DNA of 18,592 bases, from NCBI GenBank assembly GCA_030630905.1, contig DAOVMB010000003.1:1-18592 (forward strand), given 5' to 3'. The notes under the pieces were generated by a model. It had not been told where the DNA came from. It saw only the letters and a program-made list of their open reading frames with translations, and did no database searches. Both the position numbers and the translations under genes were made by a program. Each line of letters begins with the position of its first letter. Position 1 is the stretch's first letter. This DNA is from Sedimentisphaerales bacterium. GTDB lineage: Bacteria > Planctomycetota > Phycisphaerae > Sedimentisphaerales > Anaerobacaceae. This document shows, in pieces, positions 6,853-15,600 of the stretch.

Positions 6853-7530
6853 ATGCGAGTTAGAAGTAAAAGATATAAACAAGAATCGCAGCAACTAAAC
6901 AAAGAGACAGTTAGCTTAACGGAGGCTGTCGAAAAAGTTAAGTCATTTAAATCTGTGAAGTTTGACCAGAGCATCGAATGCGTGCTGCACTTAGGCATAG
7001 ACCCGAAGCAGGCAGATCAGTTGGTTCGAGGCTCGATATCCCTGCCTAACGGGATAGGTAAACAGAAAAAGGTTATCGCTTTCTGTGATGATTCGGATAT
7101 TGAGGCGGCTCGAAAAGCCGGCGCTATTGAAGCCGGCTGCGATGAGCTAGTTAAAAAAGTTACGGATGGCTGGATGGACTTCGATGTGGCTATCGCCTCG
7201 CCGAAGGTGATGGGCAAAGTAGGCAAACTCGGCCGCATGCTCGGACCCCAGGGAAAGATGCCATCGCCTAAGAACGGCACTGTAACTATGGATGTTGCAC
7301 CCGCAGTAGCCGAATTTGCAGCAGGCAAGGTCGAGTTTAGGAATGATCCGGGCGGTAATGTCCATGTAGTAATTGGAAAACAAAGCTTCGCGACCGAAAA
7401 ACTGGTAGAAAATTTCGAGGCGTTCGTTTCGCATATAAAGAAGATCAAACCGGCGGCGACCAAAGGTACATACATCAAAAAAATGTGTGTATCTGCGACA
7501 ATGAGCCCCGGCATAACAGTTGATTACTGA
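6853..7530 (+). CDS. rplA: Large-subunit ribosomal protein uL1
   Basis: L1 forms the mobile stalk near the E site and, in characterised bacteria, represses its own operon by binding the L11-L1 messenger. The protein is 225 residues, slightly shorter than the 234 of E. coli. The diagnostic loop is GRMLGPQGKMPSPKNGTVT, followed by VEFRNDPGGNVHVVIGK and a closing basic segment ending in GITVDY. It starts 33 nt after rplK at ATG 6853. I could not identify an L1-binding copy of the rRNA site in the leader by eye. Confidence 0.97.
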   Translation: MRVRSKRYKQESQQLNKETVSLTEAVEKVKSFKSVKFDQSIECVLHLGIDPKQADQLVRGSISLPNGIGKQKKVIAFCDDSDIEAARKAGAIEAGCDELVKKVTDGWMDFDVAIASPKVMGKVGKLGRMLGPQGKMPSPKNGTVTMDVAPAVAEFAAGKVEFRNDPGGNVHVVIGKQSFATEKLVENFEAFVSHIKKIKPAATKGTYIKKMCVSATMSPGITVDY

Positions 7531-7575
7531 TTATTGAATTATCGATAACACGGCACGAAATGCGGGATACGAAAA

Positions 7576-8109
7576 ATGAGCAAATACGTGAAAGATTTAC
7601 TTCAGTCGGAACTGGAAAAGAAAATTGTCAATGAACACATCAAAGATTTTTTGATTATCAACACTAAAGGCGTGGGGGGAGTTGACAATAATATAATGCG
7701 AGGCGAGCTTAACGGAAAAAATATCAGATTGTCAGTAGTTAAGAACTCGTTGTTTAGGAAAGCATTGTGCAATCAAAAGATGGAACAGGCGGCAATGCTT
7801 TTTAGCGGTCCCTGTGCTATTGCCTACGGTGGTGATAGTATCGTTGATGTTGCGAAAGAGATGGTCGATTGGATCAAGAAGGTTCCGGCAATGGAGATTA
7901 AGGGCGCCTTTCTTGACGGCTCAGCTTTAGACGCAAAGGCGGCAGAGGGACTTTCAAAGATGCCGACGCGAGTGGAATTGCTGGGTGAAATTGTCAACTT
8001 GACACAATCGGTAGCGGCCAGATTGGCTGCAATCGTTGGTGCTCCTGCGGGAGTGATTGCAGGTTGCATAGAGAAGATCGCAGAAGGAAGCGAGAAACAG
8101 GCGGCATAA
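7576..8109 (+). CDS. rplJ: Large-subunit ribosomal protein uL10
   Basis: L10 is the base of the ribosomal stalk that carries L7/L12 dimers. The protein is 177 residues. The RNA-binding N-terminal domain (FLIINTKGVGGVDNNIMRGEL, then KNSLFRKAL) is followed by a C-terminal alpha-helical segment from about residue 130 that binds L7/L12. That helix includes GEIVNLTQSVAARLAAIVGAP and ends in a short acidic/basic tail. The start is ATG 7576 with only a weak GGGA upstream. The gap to rplA is 45 nt, so there is little room for the long L10 leader known from E. coli. Confidence 0.96.
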   Translation: MSKYVKDLLQSELEKKIVNEHIKDFLIINTKGVGGVDNNIMRGELNGKNIRLSVVKNSLFRKALCNQKMEQAAMLFSGPCAIAYGGDSIVDVAKEMVDWIKKVPAMEIKGAFLDGSALDAKAAEGLSKMPTRVELLGEIVNLTQSVAARLAAIVGAPAGVIAGCIEKIAEGSEKQAA

Positions 8110-8218
8110 AACGAAACACTAAATTGCCTGTGTGGTTGTACCTGTCTTTTGGAAGGGGTTAAACGGAACGGCGTAGTTTCGGCTACCACCGGGTATCAAG
8201 TAATAGGAGTTAATAGAA

Positions 8219-8704
8219 ATGGCGGAAGAACAAGCGAAGGAAATTACAGAAAAGAAAGAAGCAAAAGAAGAAAAACCTGCTAAAGAGGCAAAAAAAGCGA
8301 AGGATGAGCAGGAAAAAAAATGGAGCAGCGACATTAAGAAGATTGGCGATAAAATAGTCGGTCTGACACTGATGCAAGCCAAGGAGTTGGGCGACTATCT
8401 CAAGGAAGAACATGGTATCGAGCCGGCTGCCGGCGGCGCTGTGGTCATGGCAGGCCCTGCTGCGCAAGGCCAGGCCGAGGAAAAAGAGGAGAAAACCACT
8501 TTTGACGTAATTCTCAAAGAATTCGGCGATAAGAAGATTCAGGTTATCAAGGAGGTAAGGGCTTTAACGGCATTGGGGCTAAAAGAAGCCAAGGATCTTG
8601 TGGATAACGTTCCCAAGCCGGTCAAGGAGGGCCTGAGTAAGGAAGATGCTGAAGCAGCCCAAAAGAAGCTCGAAGCTGTTGGTGCAGTAGTCGAATTAGC
8701 GTAA
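8219..8704 (+). CDS. rplL: Large-subunit ribosomal protein bL12 with long charged N-terminus
   Basis: L7/L12 recruits and activates translational GTPases through its mobile C-terminal domain. This copy is 161 residues against the usual 120-130. The extra length is at the front: the first 34 residues are almost only Lys, Glu, Ala and Asp, before the normal dimerisation domain starts at about KWSSDIKKIGDKIVG. A hinge rich in Ala/Gly follows (about 70-88). The canonical C-terminal domain then runs from TTFDVILKEFGDKKIQVIK through GLKEAKDLV to the end. The extension is translated: AGGAG at 8205-8209 is nine bases before the ATG and no later in-frame start has a site. The extension would sit at the L10-binding end. 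It follows rplJ by 109 nt. Confidence 0.97.
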   Translation: MAEEQAKEITEKKEAKEEKPAKEAKKAKDEQEKKWSSDIKKIGDKIVGLTLMQAKELGDYLKEEHGIEPAAGGAVVMAGPAAQGQAEEKEEKTTFDVILKEFGDKKIQVIKEVRALTALGLKEAKDLVDNVPKPVKEGLSKEDAEAAQKKLEAVGAVVELA

Positions 8705-8725
8705 GTAGGGGCAGAACTATGCGCC

Positions 8726-8740
8726 TGTCCTTATGGGACA
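8726..8740 (+). other. Small hairpin between rplL and rpoB
   Basis: TGTCC (8726-8730) pairs with GGACA (8736-8740) around TTATG in the 106-nt rplL–rpoB gap. In E. coli this gap holds an attenuator and an RNase III site. Here the stem is short with no T tract, so function is uncertain. Confidence 0.25.
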
Positions 8741-8810
8741 CTGAAGTTTGGGCCGCTAGGTAAGGTTACTCCTTTGGGGCGTTTGGGGCATTTAATGCTG
8801 GAGATTAATA

Positions 8811-11800
8811 ATGCGTGAGATTATTGCAGGCCAAACCACTCGTAGTTTTGGTAAAGTACGCGACGCCGTTGATATTCCGGACCTAGTGGCGATACAGAGA
8901 AGCAGTTACGAGCACTTTTTGCAAAAGGACGAGACACCAACGAAAAGAAAGTGTGTCGGGCTCGAAACCCTTTTCCAGGAGACGTTTCCTATCGAAAGCT
9001 ATGACAAGAAAATGCTTTTGGAATACCTCTACTACGAACTGGAAAAGCCGCATTATACACCTATGCAGTGCCGGCAGTTACGACTGACCTACGGCTACCC
9101 TCTGAAAATCTGGTGCAGATTGCGTACAAAAGAAGGCGAAGATTTGGCTGAGCAGGCAATGTATCTTGGCGAAATGCCGGTTATGATAGGCGGTGGTGAG
9201 TTCATTGTCAATGGGGCGGTGCGTGTTATAGTAAGCCAATTGCACCGAAGTCCAGGTGTTGATTTTCTTATCGAAAGCAAAGAAGGCGATAGGGTGCTGC
9301 ATGGCGGTAGAGTCATACCGGAAAGAGGCAGTTGGATAGAGATAGGTGTTTCAAACAAAGATACTTTGGTTGTCAGAATTGACCAGTCCAGCAAGATACC
9401 GGCAACCATTTTTCTGCGGGCTATGGATCCTGCCTATAGTACGACGGAGCAAATCCTGCGCTTATTTTATCCAACAAAAGCGGTGCCGATTACTAAACTT
9501 ACGCCGACAATGTGGGCCGTCGAACCGATCGTGGACAAAGAATCCGGTGAAATCATAGTCAAAGCCGGCGCTCAAATCAGTGATAAGGCTTCTTTAATTC
9601 AGGCAGCGTATGCAACGCCCAAAGCGAAAAGTGCTAAGAAACAAACAAAAGCCAAAAAGTCGAAAGAATCAATTACTATAGAAGTTATTGAGAATGTTCG
9701 AGATACTCTCATCTTAAACACCATTGCTGAGGATGATTGCCAAAGCCACGAACAAGCGCTGTTGAAGTTTTATATGAGATTGAGACCCGGCAATCCACCC
9801 AATAAAGAGAAGGCGAAAACCTTCTTTGCAGAGAAATTCTTCGATTCGAACCGCTACCGTCTCGGGAAAGTTGGCAGGTTCAGGATAAATCGTAAGTTTG
9901 ACCAGAACATTAACGAAAATGAGATGACGCTTCGGCCTGAAGACTTCCTCAATACTATGAAGTATATAACGGGCTTACGCAACAATGAAGGATATGTTGA
10001 CGACATCGACCATCTGGGCAACAGAAGGTTGCGTACGATCGACGAGCTTGCGGCTGATGAAATCAGAAAGGGTTTGCTTAAGCTGCGCAGGACCGTCCAG
10101 GAACGGATGAGTATGAAAAGAGACGTTGAGCAGACCCTGCGTATCGCAGATTTGGTGAATTCCAAGAGCGTCTCGAGCAGTATCAACTATTTCTTCGGTC
10201 GTGGCGAGTTGAGTCAGGTTGTTGATCAGACTAATGCTTTGAGCCAATTGACTCATGAGAGACGTCTATCCGCTCTTGGGCCTGGCGGACTAAATAGAAG
10301 GCGGGCGGGCTTTGAAGTTCGTGACGTTCATATCAGCCATTACGGCAGAATTTGTCCGATTGAAACCCCCGAGGGCACGAATATCGGCCTGATTGCTTCG
10401 TTGGCAATATTCGCTTCGATTGACGAATATGGATTTCTACTTACACCGTATACCAAAGTCAAGAACGGCAAGGTTACTGACAGCGTCGAGTACCTGCGTG
10501 CCGATCAGGAAATGAAAGTAATATTTGCACCCCCGAGCGCCATCGACCCCCAGAACAACAAAATCAGAAAAGGTTTTGTACTTGCAAGAAAGAGTGGTGA
10601 ATTGGCCCATGTCTCCAGCGACGAAGTAGACTACGTTGATATTTCACCCAAACAAATTGTTGGGATTTCGGCTTCACTTATCCCGTTTCTTGAACACGAC
10701 GATGCAAACAGGGCCTTGATGGGTTCGAATATGCAGCGACAGGCAGTTCCGTTGCTAAAGACCGAACCACCTTTGGTTGGCACCGGTATGGAAGCAGTAG
10801 TCGGCCGGAATTCAAGCATGGTCGTCCGTGCCACAAACAGCGGTGTCGTTACCGATGTCGACGCAACCAATATAGTCATTAACCATACGGATGAATATAA
10901 ACTGGCCAAATATATTGGATTAAATGAAAGAACGTGTCTTAATCAAAAACCTATAGTTCAGATGGGAGAGAAGGTTAAGGCAGGCCAGGTCATAGCTGAC
11001 GGCGGGGGCACTGCCGATGGCCTATTGGCGCTCGGTAAAAACGTTCTTGTGGGATTCGTCTCTTTTGACGGCTTTAACTTTGAGGATGCTATTATCATCA
11101 GCGAAAAACTATGTAAGGACGACAGCTTTACGAGCATCCACATCGATGAATTTACAGCCGAAGTTCGGGAGACACGCCTCGGCAAAGAGGAATTTACCTG
11201 CGATATTCCCAATGTTAGTGAAAGAGCCCTTCGGAATCTTGATGAATACGGAGTAGTGCGGGAAGGAACAAGGGTCTGCCCCGGCGATATTCTCGTAGGT
11301 AAAGTGGTGCCAAAAAGCAAAACGGAATTGACGCCTGAAGAAAAACTGCTACACGCCATTTTCGGCAGAGCCGGGGAAGATGTCAAAAATGACTCGCTCG
11401 AACTGCCCAGCGGATATGAAGGAGTAGTAATAAAAGCGGAGCGATTCAACCGGCGTGGTGCCGGCACGGAGGAACAGAAAAAAGAGCTGGCAATCCAGAT
11501 AAAAGATTATGAAAAGCAAATGAAGACCAAAGAATGTGTGACATTCAGGCAAATGATTGATGCTATCCACAAAAAATTCGACGTCAATATCGTCGATCCG
11601 TCCACACGTCAGAAAGTCGGCGCAAGCACTGATGATGAGGTTATTTATGAACAGATAGAAGGCTTTAATATCAAGTGGATCAAGCCCGCTTCGCTCCGGG
11701 ACAATGCGCAAAAAATCGTAGACAGATTCTGGGCCAAGATTTCTGAAATTCAGGAAGAGAGGGCCCACAGGATTGTAAACCTGAAACACGGCGACGAATT

Positions 11801-12638
11801 GCCAAGCGGAGTTTTGCAGATGGTAAAAATCTACGTCGCAATTAAAAGATCATTGTCAATTGGCGATAAAATGGCTGGACGTCACGGTAACAAGGGCGTT
11901 ATAGCCAAGATTATGCCTGAGGAGGATATGCCGTTTCTCGAAGATGGTACGCCTCTTGAAATATTATTGAATCCTCTCGGCGTTCCGAGCCGAATGAATG
12001 TAGGCCAGATTCTCGAAACTCATCTCGGCTGGGTGGCGAAAGTATTGGGCTTTAATGCTATTACGCCGGTCTTCGATGGTGCTAATGAAGATGATGTCCA
12101 GAAATTAACGACCGAAGCGAACGAGCTTATGAGCAAACGAAAGACCGAGCTTGAAGAGGAAAAACAAGTGCCGTCATCCGACGAGTTATTTGTTAATGTA
12201 CCAGATATTTTGAAGATTCAATTGTATGATGGCAGAACAGGTGAGCCGTTCGATCAAAGCGCAACCATCGGATACATCTATATGATGAAACTGCATCATC
12301 TTGTCGATGACAAGATTCACGCGAGAGCAACCGGGCCGTATAGCCTGATTACACAACAGCCGTTAGGTGGTAAAGCCAGAACCGGCGGGCAAAGATTCGG
12401 AGAAATGGAAGTTTGGGCACTGGAAGGATACGGGGCTGCTTATACACTGCAAGAAATGCTCACCGTAAAAAGTGATGATGTTGAGGGACGAACGAAAATT
12501 TACGAATCAATGGTCAAAGGACAAAACACTCTTGAAGCTGGTACACCATTATCGTTCGACGTATTGTGCAATGAGTTAAGAGGATTGGGATTAAACATTC
12601 AGCTTGAGAAAAAACGGCTTGGAATCGCCGCTCTATAA
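8811..12638 (+). CDS. rpoB: DNA-directed RNA polymerase subunit beta
   Basis: This is the beta subunit of core RNA polymerase, 1275 residues, and it appears complete. GGAG lies six bases before the ATG. Recognisable blocks in order: the N-terminal VDIPDLVAIQRSSYEHFL; the beta lobes, with HRSPGV and a Lys-rich insert at about 270-286 (KAKSAKKQTKAKKSK); the rifampicin region at 463-489; the fork-loop block RDVHISHYGRICPIETPEGT; FDGFNFEDAI; GDKMAGRHGNKGVIAKI at 1018-1034; and the C-terminal GEMEVWALEGYGAAYTLQEM clamp. In the rifampicin pocket several residues differ from E. coli: R464, G465 and E466 for S508, S509 and Q510; V470 for F514; V471 for M515. D472, H482, R485 and S487 are conserved. 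It is followed by rpoC after 51 nt. Confidence 0.99.
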   Translation: MREIIAGQTTRSFGKVRDAVDIPDLVAIQRSSYEHFLQKDETPTKRKCVGLETLFQETFPIESYDKKMLLEYLYYELEKPHYTPMQCRQLRLTYGYPLKIWCRLRTKEGEDLAEQAMYLGEMPVMIGGGEFIVNGAVRVIVSQLHRSPGVDFLIESKEGDRVLHGGRVIPERGSWIEIGVSNKDTLVVRIDQSSKIPATIFLRAMDPAYSTTEQILRLFYPTKAVPITKLTPTMWAVEPIVDKESGEIIVKAGAQISDKASLIQAAYATPKAKSAKKQTKAKKSKESITIEVIENVRDTLILNTIAEDDCQSHEQALLKFYMRLRPGNPPNKEKAKTFFAEKFFDSNRYRLGKVGRFRINRKFDQNINENEMTLRPEDFLNTMKYITGLRNNEGYVDDIDHLGNRRLRTIDELAADEIRKGLLKLRRTVQERMSMKRDVEQTLRIADLVNSKSVSSSINYFFGRGELSQVVDQTNALSQLTHERRLSALGPGGLNRRRAGFEVRDVHISHYGRICPIETPEGTNIGLIASLAIFASIDEYGFLLTPYTKVKNGKVTDSVEYLRADQEMKVIFAPPSAIDPQNNKIRKGFVLARKSGELAHVSSDEVDYVDISPKQIVGISASLIPFLEHDDANRALMGSNMQRQAVPLLKTEPPLVGTGMEAVVGRNSSMVVRATNSGVVTDVDATNIVINHTDEYKLAKYIGLNERTCLNQKPIVQMGEKVKAGQVIADGGGTADGLLALGKNVLVGFVSFDGFNFEDAIIISEKLCKDDSFTSIHIDEFTAEVRETRLGKEEFTCDIPNVSERALRNLDEYGVVREGTRVCPGDILVGKVVPKSKTELTPEEKLLHAIFGRAGEDVKNDSLELPSGYEGVVIKAERFNRRGAGTEEQKKELAIQIKDYEKQMKTKECVTFRQMIDAIHKKFDVNIVDPSTRQKVGASTDDEVIYEQIEGFNIKWIKPASLRDNAQKIVDRFWAKISEIQEERAHRIVNLKHGDELPSGVLQMVKIYVAIKRSLSIGDKMAGRHGNKGVIAKIMPEEDMPFLEDGTPLEILLNPLGVPSRMNVGQILETHLGWVAKVLGFNAITPVFDGANEDDVQKLTTEANELMSKRKTELEEEKQVPSSDELFVNVPDILKIQLYDGRTGEPFDQSATIGYIYMMKLHHLVDDKIHARATGPYSLITQQPLGGKARTGGQRFGEMEVWALEGYGAAYTLQEMLTVKSDDVEGRTKIYESMVKGQNTLEAGTPLSFDVLCNELRGLGLNIQLEKKRLGIAAL

Positions 12639-12689
12639 GAATGATCCTTGATTATAGAATTACGACATACCGATTGTAAGGGGCCTTAA

Positions 12690-15600
12690 ATGTTAGGAAG
12701 TATTTACGATCGCATTAATGATTACGGTTCCGTCAAGATTTCGTTGGCTGGTCCTAATGATATTCGCAGCTGGTCTTTCGGTGAAGTACGAAAGCCTGAG
12801 ACCATTAATTACCGTACTTATCGGCCAGAAAAAGACGGTCTGTTCTGTGAACGAATATTCGGACCCGAACGCGACTGGGAATGTGCATGCGGAAAATACA
12901 AAGGAACGAAGTTTAAGGGAATAATCTGCGACCGATGTGGCGTGAAAGTTACACATAGTCGAGTGCGAAGAAAACGAATGGGGCATATCAATCTCGCCGC
13001 CCCGGCTGTGCACATATGGTTTTTCAAAGCCATACCTAATCGGCTTGGCAACCTTTTGGCTATGAAAAGCGCCGACCTCGAGAAAATTATATATTTTCAG
13101 GAATATGTCGTTACTGATCCCGGACAAACACCATTAAAAACCGGGCAACTATTTACCGAAGAAGATTACAAGGATGCTACGAATAAATATGGAAAAGCAT
13201 TCAAAGCAGCAATGGGAGCCGAAGCCATTAAAGCACTGCTTGAAAACCTCGAACTCGATGAAGTCAGCAACCAGCTTACGCAGGCGATTATAAAGACAAA
13301 CAGCAAGCAGAAGATTAAAGATCTCACAAAACGGCTCAAGATTATTAACCAGATCAAAAACAGTAAAAATAAACCTCACTGGATGGTAATGGAGGTAATT
13401 CCTGTTATTCCACCGGATTTAAGGCCCCTGGTCTTGCTCGAGAGGGACAATTTTGCTACAAGCGATCTGAATGATCTCTACAGGAGAATTATCAATAGAA
13501 ATAACCGCTTGAAGAAGCTTATGGACCTCAATGCCCCCGAAGTGATTATACGCAATGAGAAGCGGATGCTTCAGCAGGCAGTAGATTCACTGATGGACAA
13601 CGGACGCTGCCGCAGGTCTGTTCTTGGTAGCAATAACCGGCCGCTTAAGTCATTAACCGATATGATTAAGGGCAAACAGGGCCGATTCCGAGAGAACCTG
13701 CTTGGCAAGCGCGTAGACTATTCGGCTCGGTCAGTAATTGTTGTAGGTCCTGATCTTAAACTCTATCAATGTGGTCTTCCGAAAAAAATAGCCCTGGAAC
13801 TGTATCAACCGTTCATTATTCGCAAGCTGAAACAACACGGATTGGCCGATACGATTAAAAGTGCTAAGAGGATGATTGAGCGGCGTGATGAGCAGGTCTG
13901 GGACATCCTGGAAGAGGTCATTCACCAGCACCCTGTTCTGTTAAACCGTGCTCCCACCCTCCATCGAATGGGTGTTCAGGCCTTTGAGCCTGTGCTCGTT
14001 GAAGGCAATGCTATTATGCTTCACCCGTTAGCTTGCAGAGGTTTCAATGCTGACTTCGACGGCGACCAGATGGCAGTGCATTTGCCGTTGAGTGTCGAAG
14101 CGCAGGCGGAAACTTATATCTTGATGATGACGACTGCCAATATTTTTTCGCCGTCAAACGGCTCACCGATGGTTGGACCGTCTCAAGATATGGTAATGGG
14201 GAATTACTATTTAACCTATTTGGAAACTCGTGATGCCCCGAAAACTGAAAAGTTGAGACTGTTCCGAGATACTTTTGAAGCAATAATGGCCCTCGAAACA
14301 GGCAAAATCGAATTGCACACAAAGATTAAAGTTCGCCTCGCTAATCCTAAGATCATTACAGATTCAGACAAAGCTCAAGATACAAAGGTTGTTGAAACGA
14401 CAGTTGGCCGGTGCATATTCAACGATATACTTCCTGATGGAATGCCGTTTTATAATGTAACAATGTCTCAGAAAATGCTCAGCCGAGTAATTAGTAACTG
14501 TTTTGAATTCACAGGCTCAGCCGAAACAGTAGATCTGCTTGATAGAATAAAGAATTTAGGCTTTAAGTATGCCACATTAGCAGGCTTGAGTTTTGGGATT
14601 ACGGATCTGAAGATTCCTGTAAGAAAGGCTGATATTATTGATGAGACCGAGAAGAAGGTCGGCAAAATCCGCAAGAATTACGACAATGGCGTTTTGACCG
14701 AGGGCGAAAGATATAATCAGGTTATTGACGCTTGGACAAATGCCCGAGTTGAGGTGACAAACGAGATGATGCAAGGCCTTAAGGAAGATGTTAAAGCAGA
14801 TGGCACGCCGTACCTGAATCCGATATACCTTATGAGTGATTCCGGGGCACGAGGAAGTGTTGACCAGATTCAGCAGCTTGCGGGAATGAGAGCGCTAATG
14901 GCCAAGCCCAGCGGAGAGATTATTGAGACACCTATTAAATCAAACTTCCGCGAGGGCTTAAGTGTGCTTGAGTACTTTAGCTCGACGCACGGAGCGCGTA
15001 AAGGACTGGCGGATACTGCCTTAAAGACTGCGAATTCAGGATATCTTACAAGAAAACTTATCGACGTGGCACAAAATCTAATCGTTATTGAACACGACTG
15101 TCAGACCTTACAGGGGATTACCAAAGGTACGGTCAGTAAAGGAGAGCAAATTAATGTTCCTCTTTCTCAGCTTATTATCGGCAGAACAGCCAGAGACAAT
15201 ATTCGTAATCCGGTAACAGATGAAATGATCGTGCACGAGAATGAGGTAATAAACCAGGAAGCGGCGTCAAAAATCGAGGCTTTAGGCCTTGATGCCATCA
15301 GGGTCAGAAGTGCGCTGACCTGTGACAGTCCGTTTGGAGTCTGTGCGAAGTGTTACGGTTTGGATTTGAGTACCGGACAATTAGTCGAACAAGGCTCATC
15401 TGTGGGTATTGTGGCGGCACAATCCATTGGAGAACCGGGAACACAATTGACATTAAGGACATTCCATACCGGAGGAGTCGCCGAAATAGCTATTCTTGAA
15501 AGGGAACAAAAAGCCACACATGCAGGAAAGATTCAGTATCGCGACATAAATGCGGTTGAAATCGAACGAGAAGAGGGCAAAATAGCGACAGTGGCACTTA

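Noticed and set aside
8110..8218. Possible stem-loop (GTAG/CTAC) in the rplJ–rplL gap
   Set aside because: Only four pairs; not distinguishable from chance by eye.
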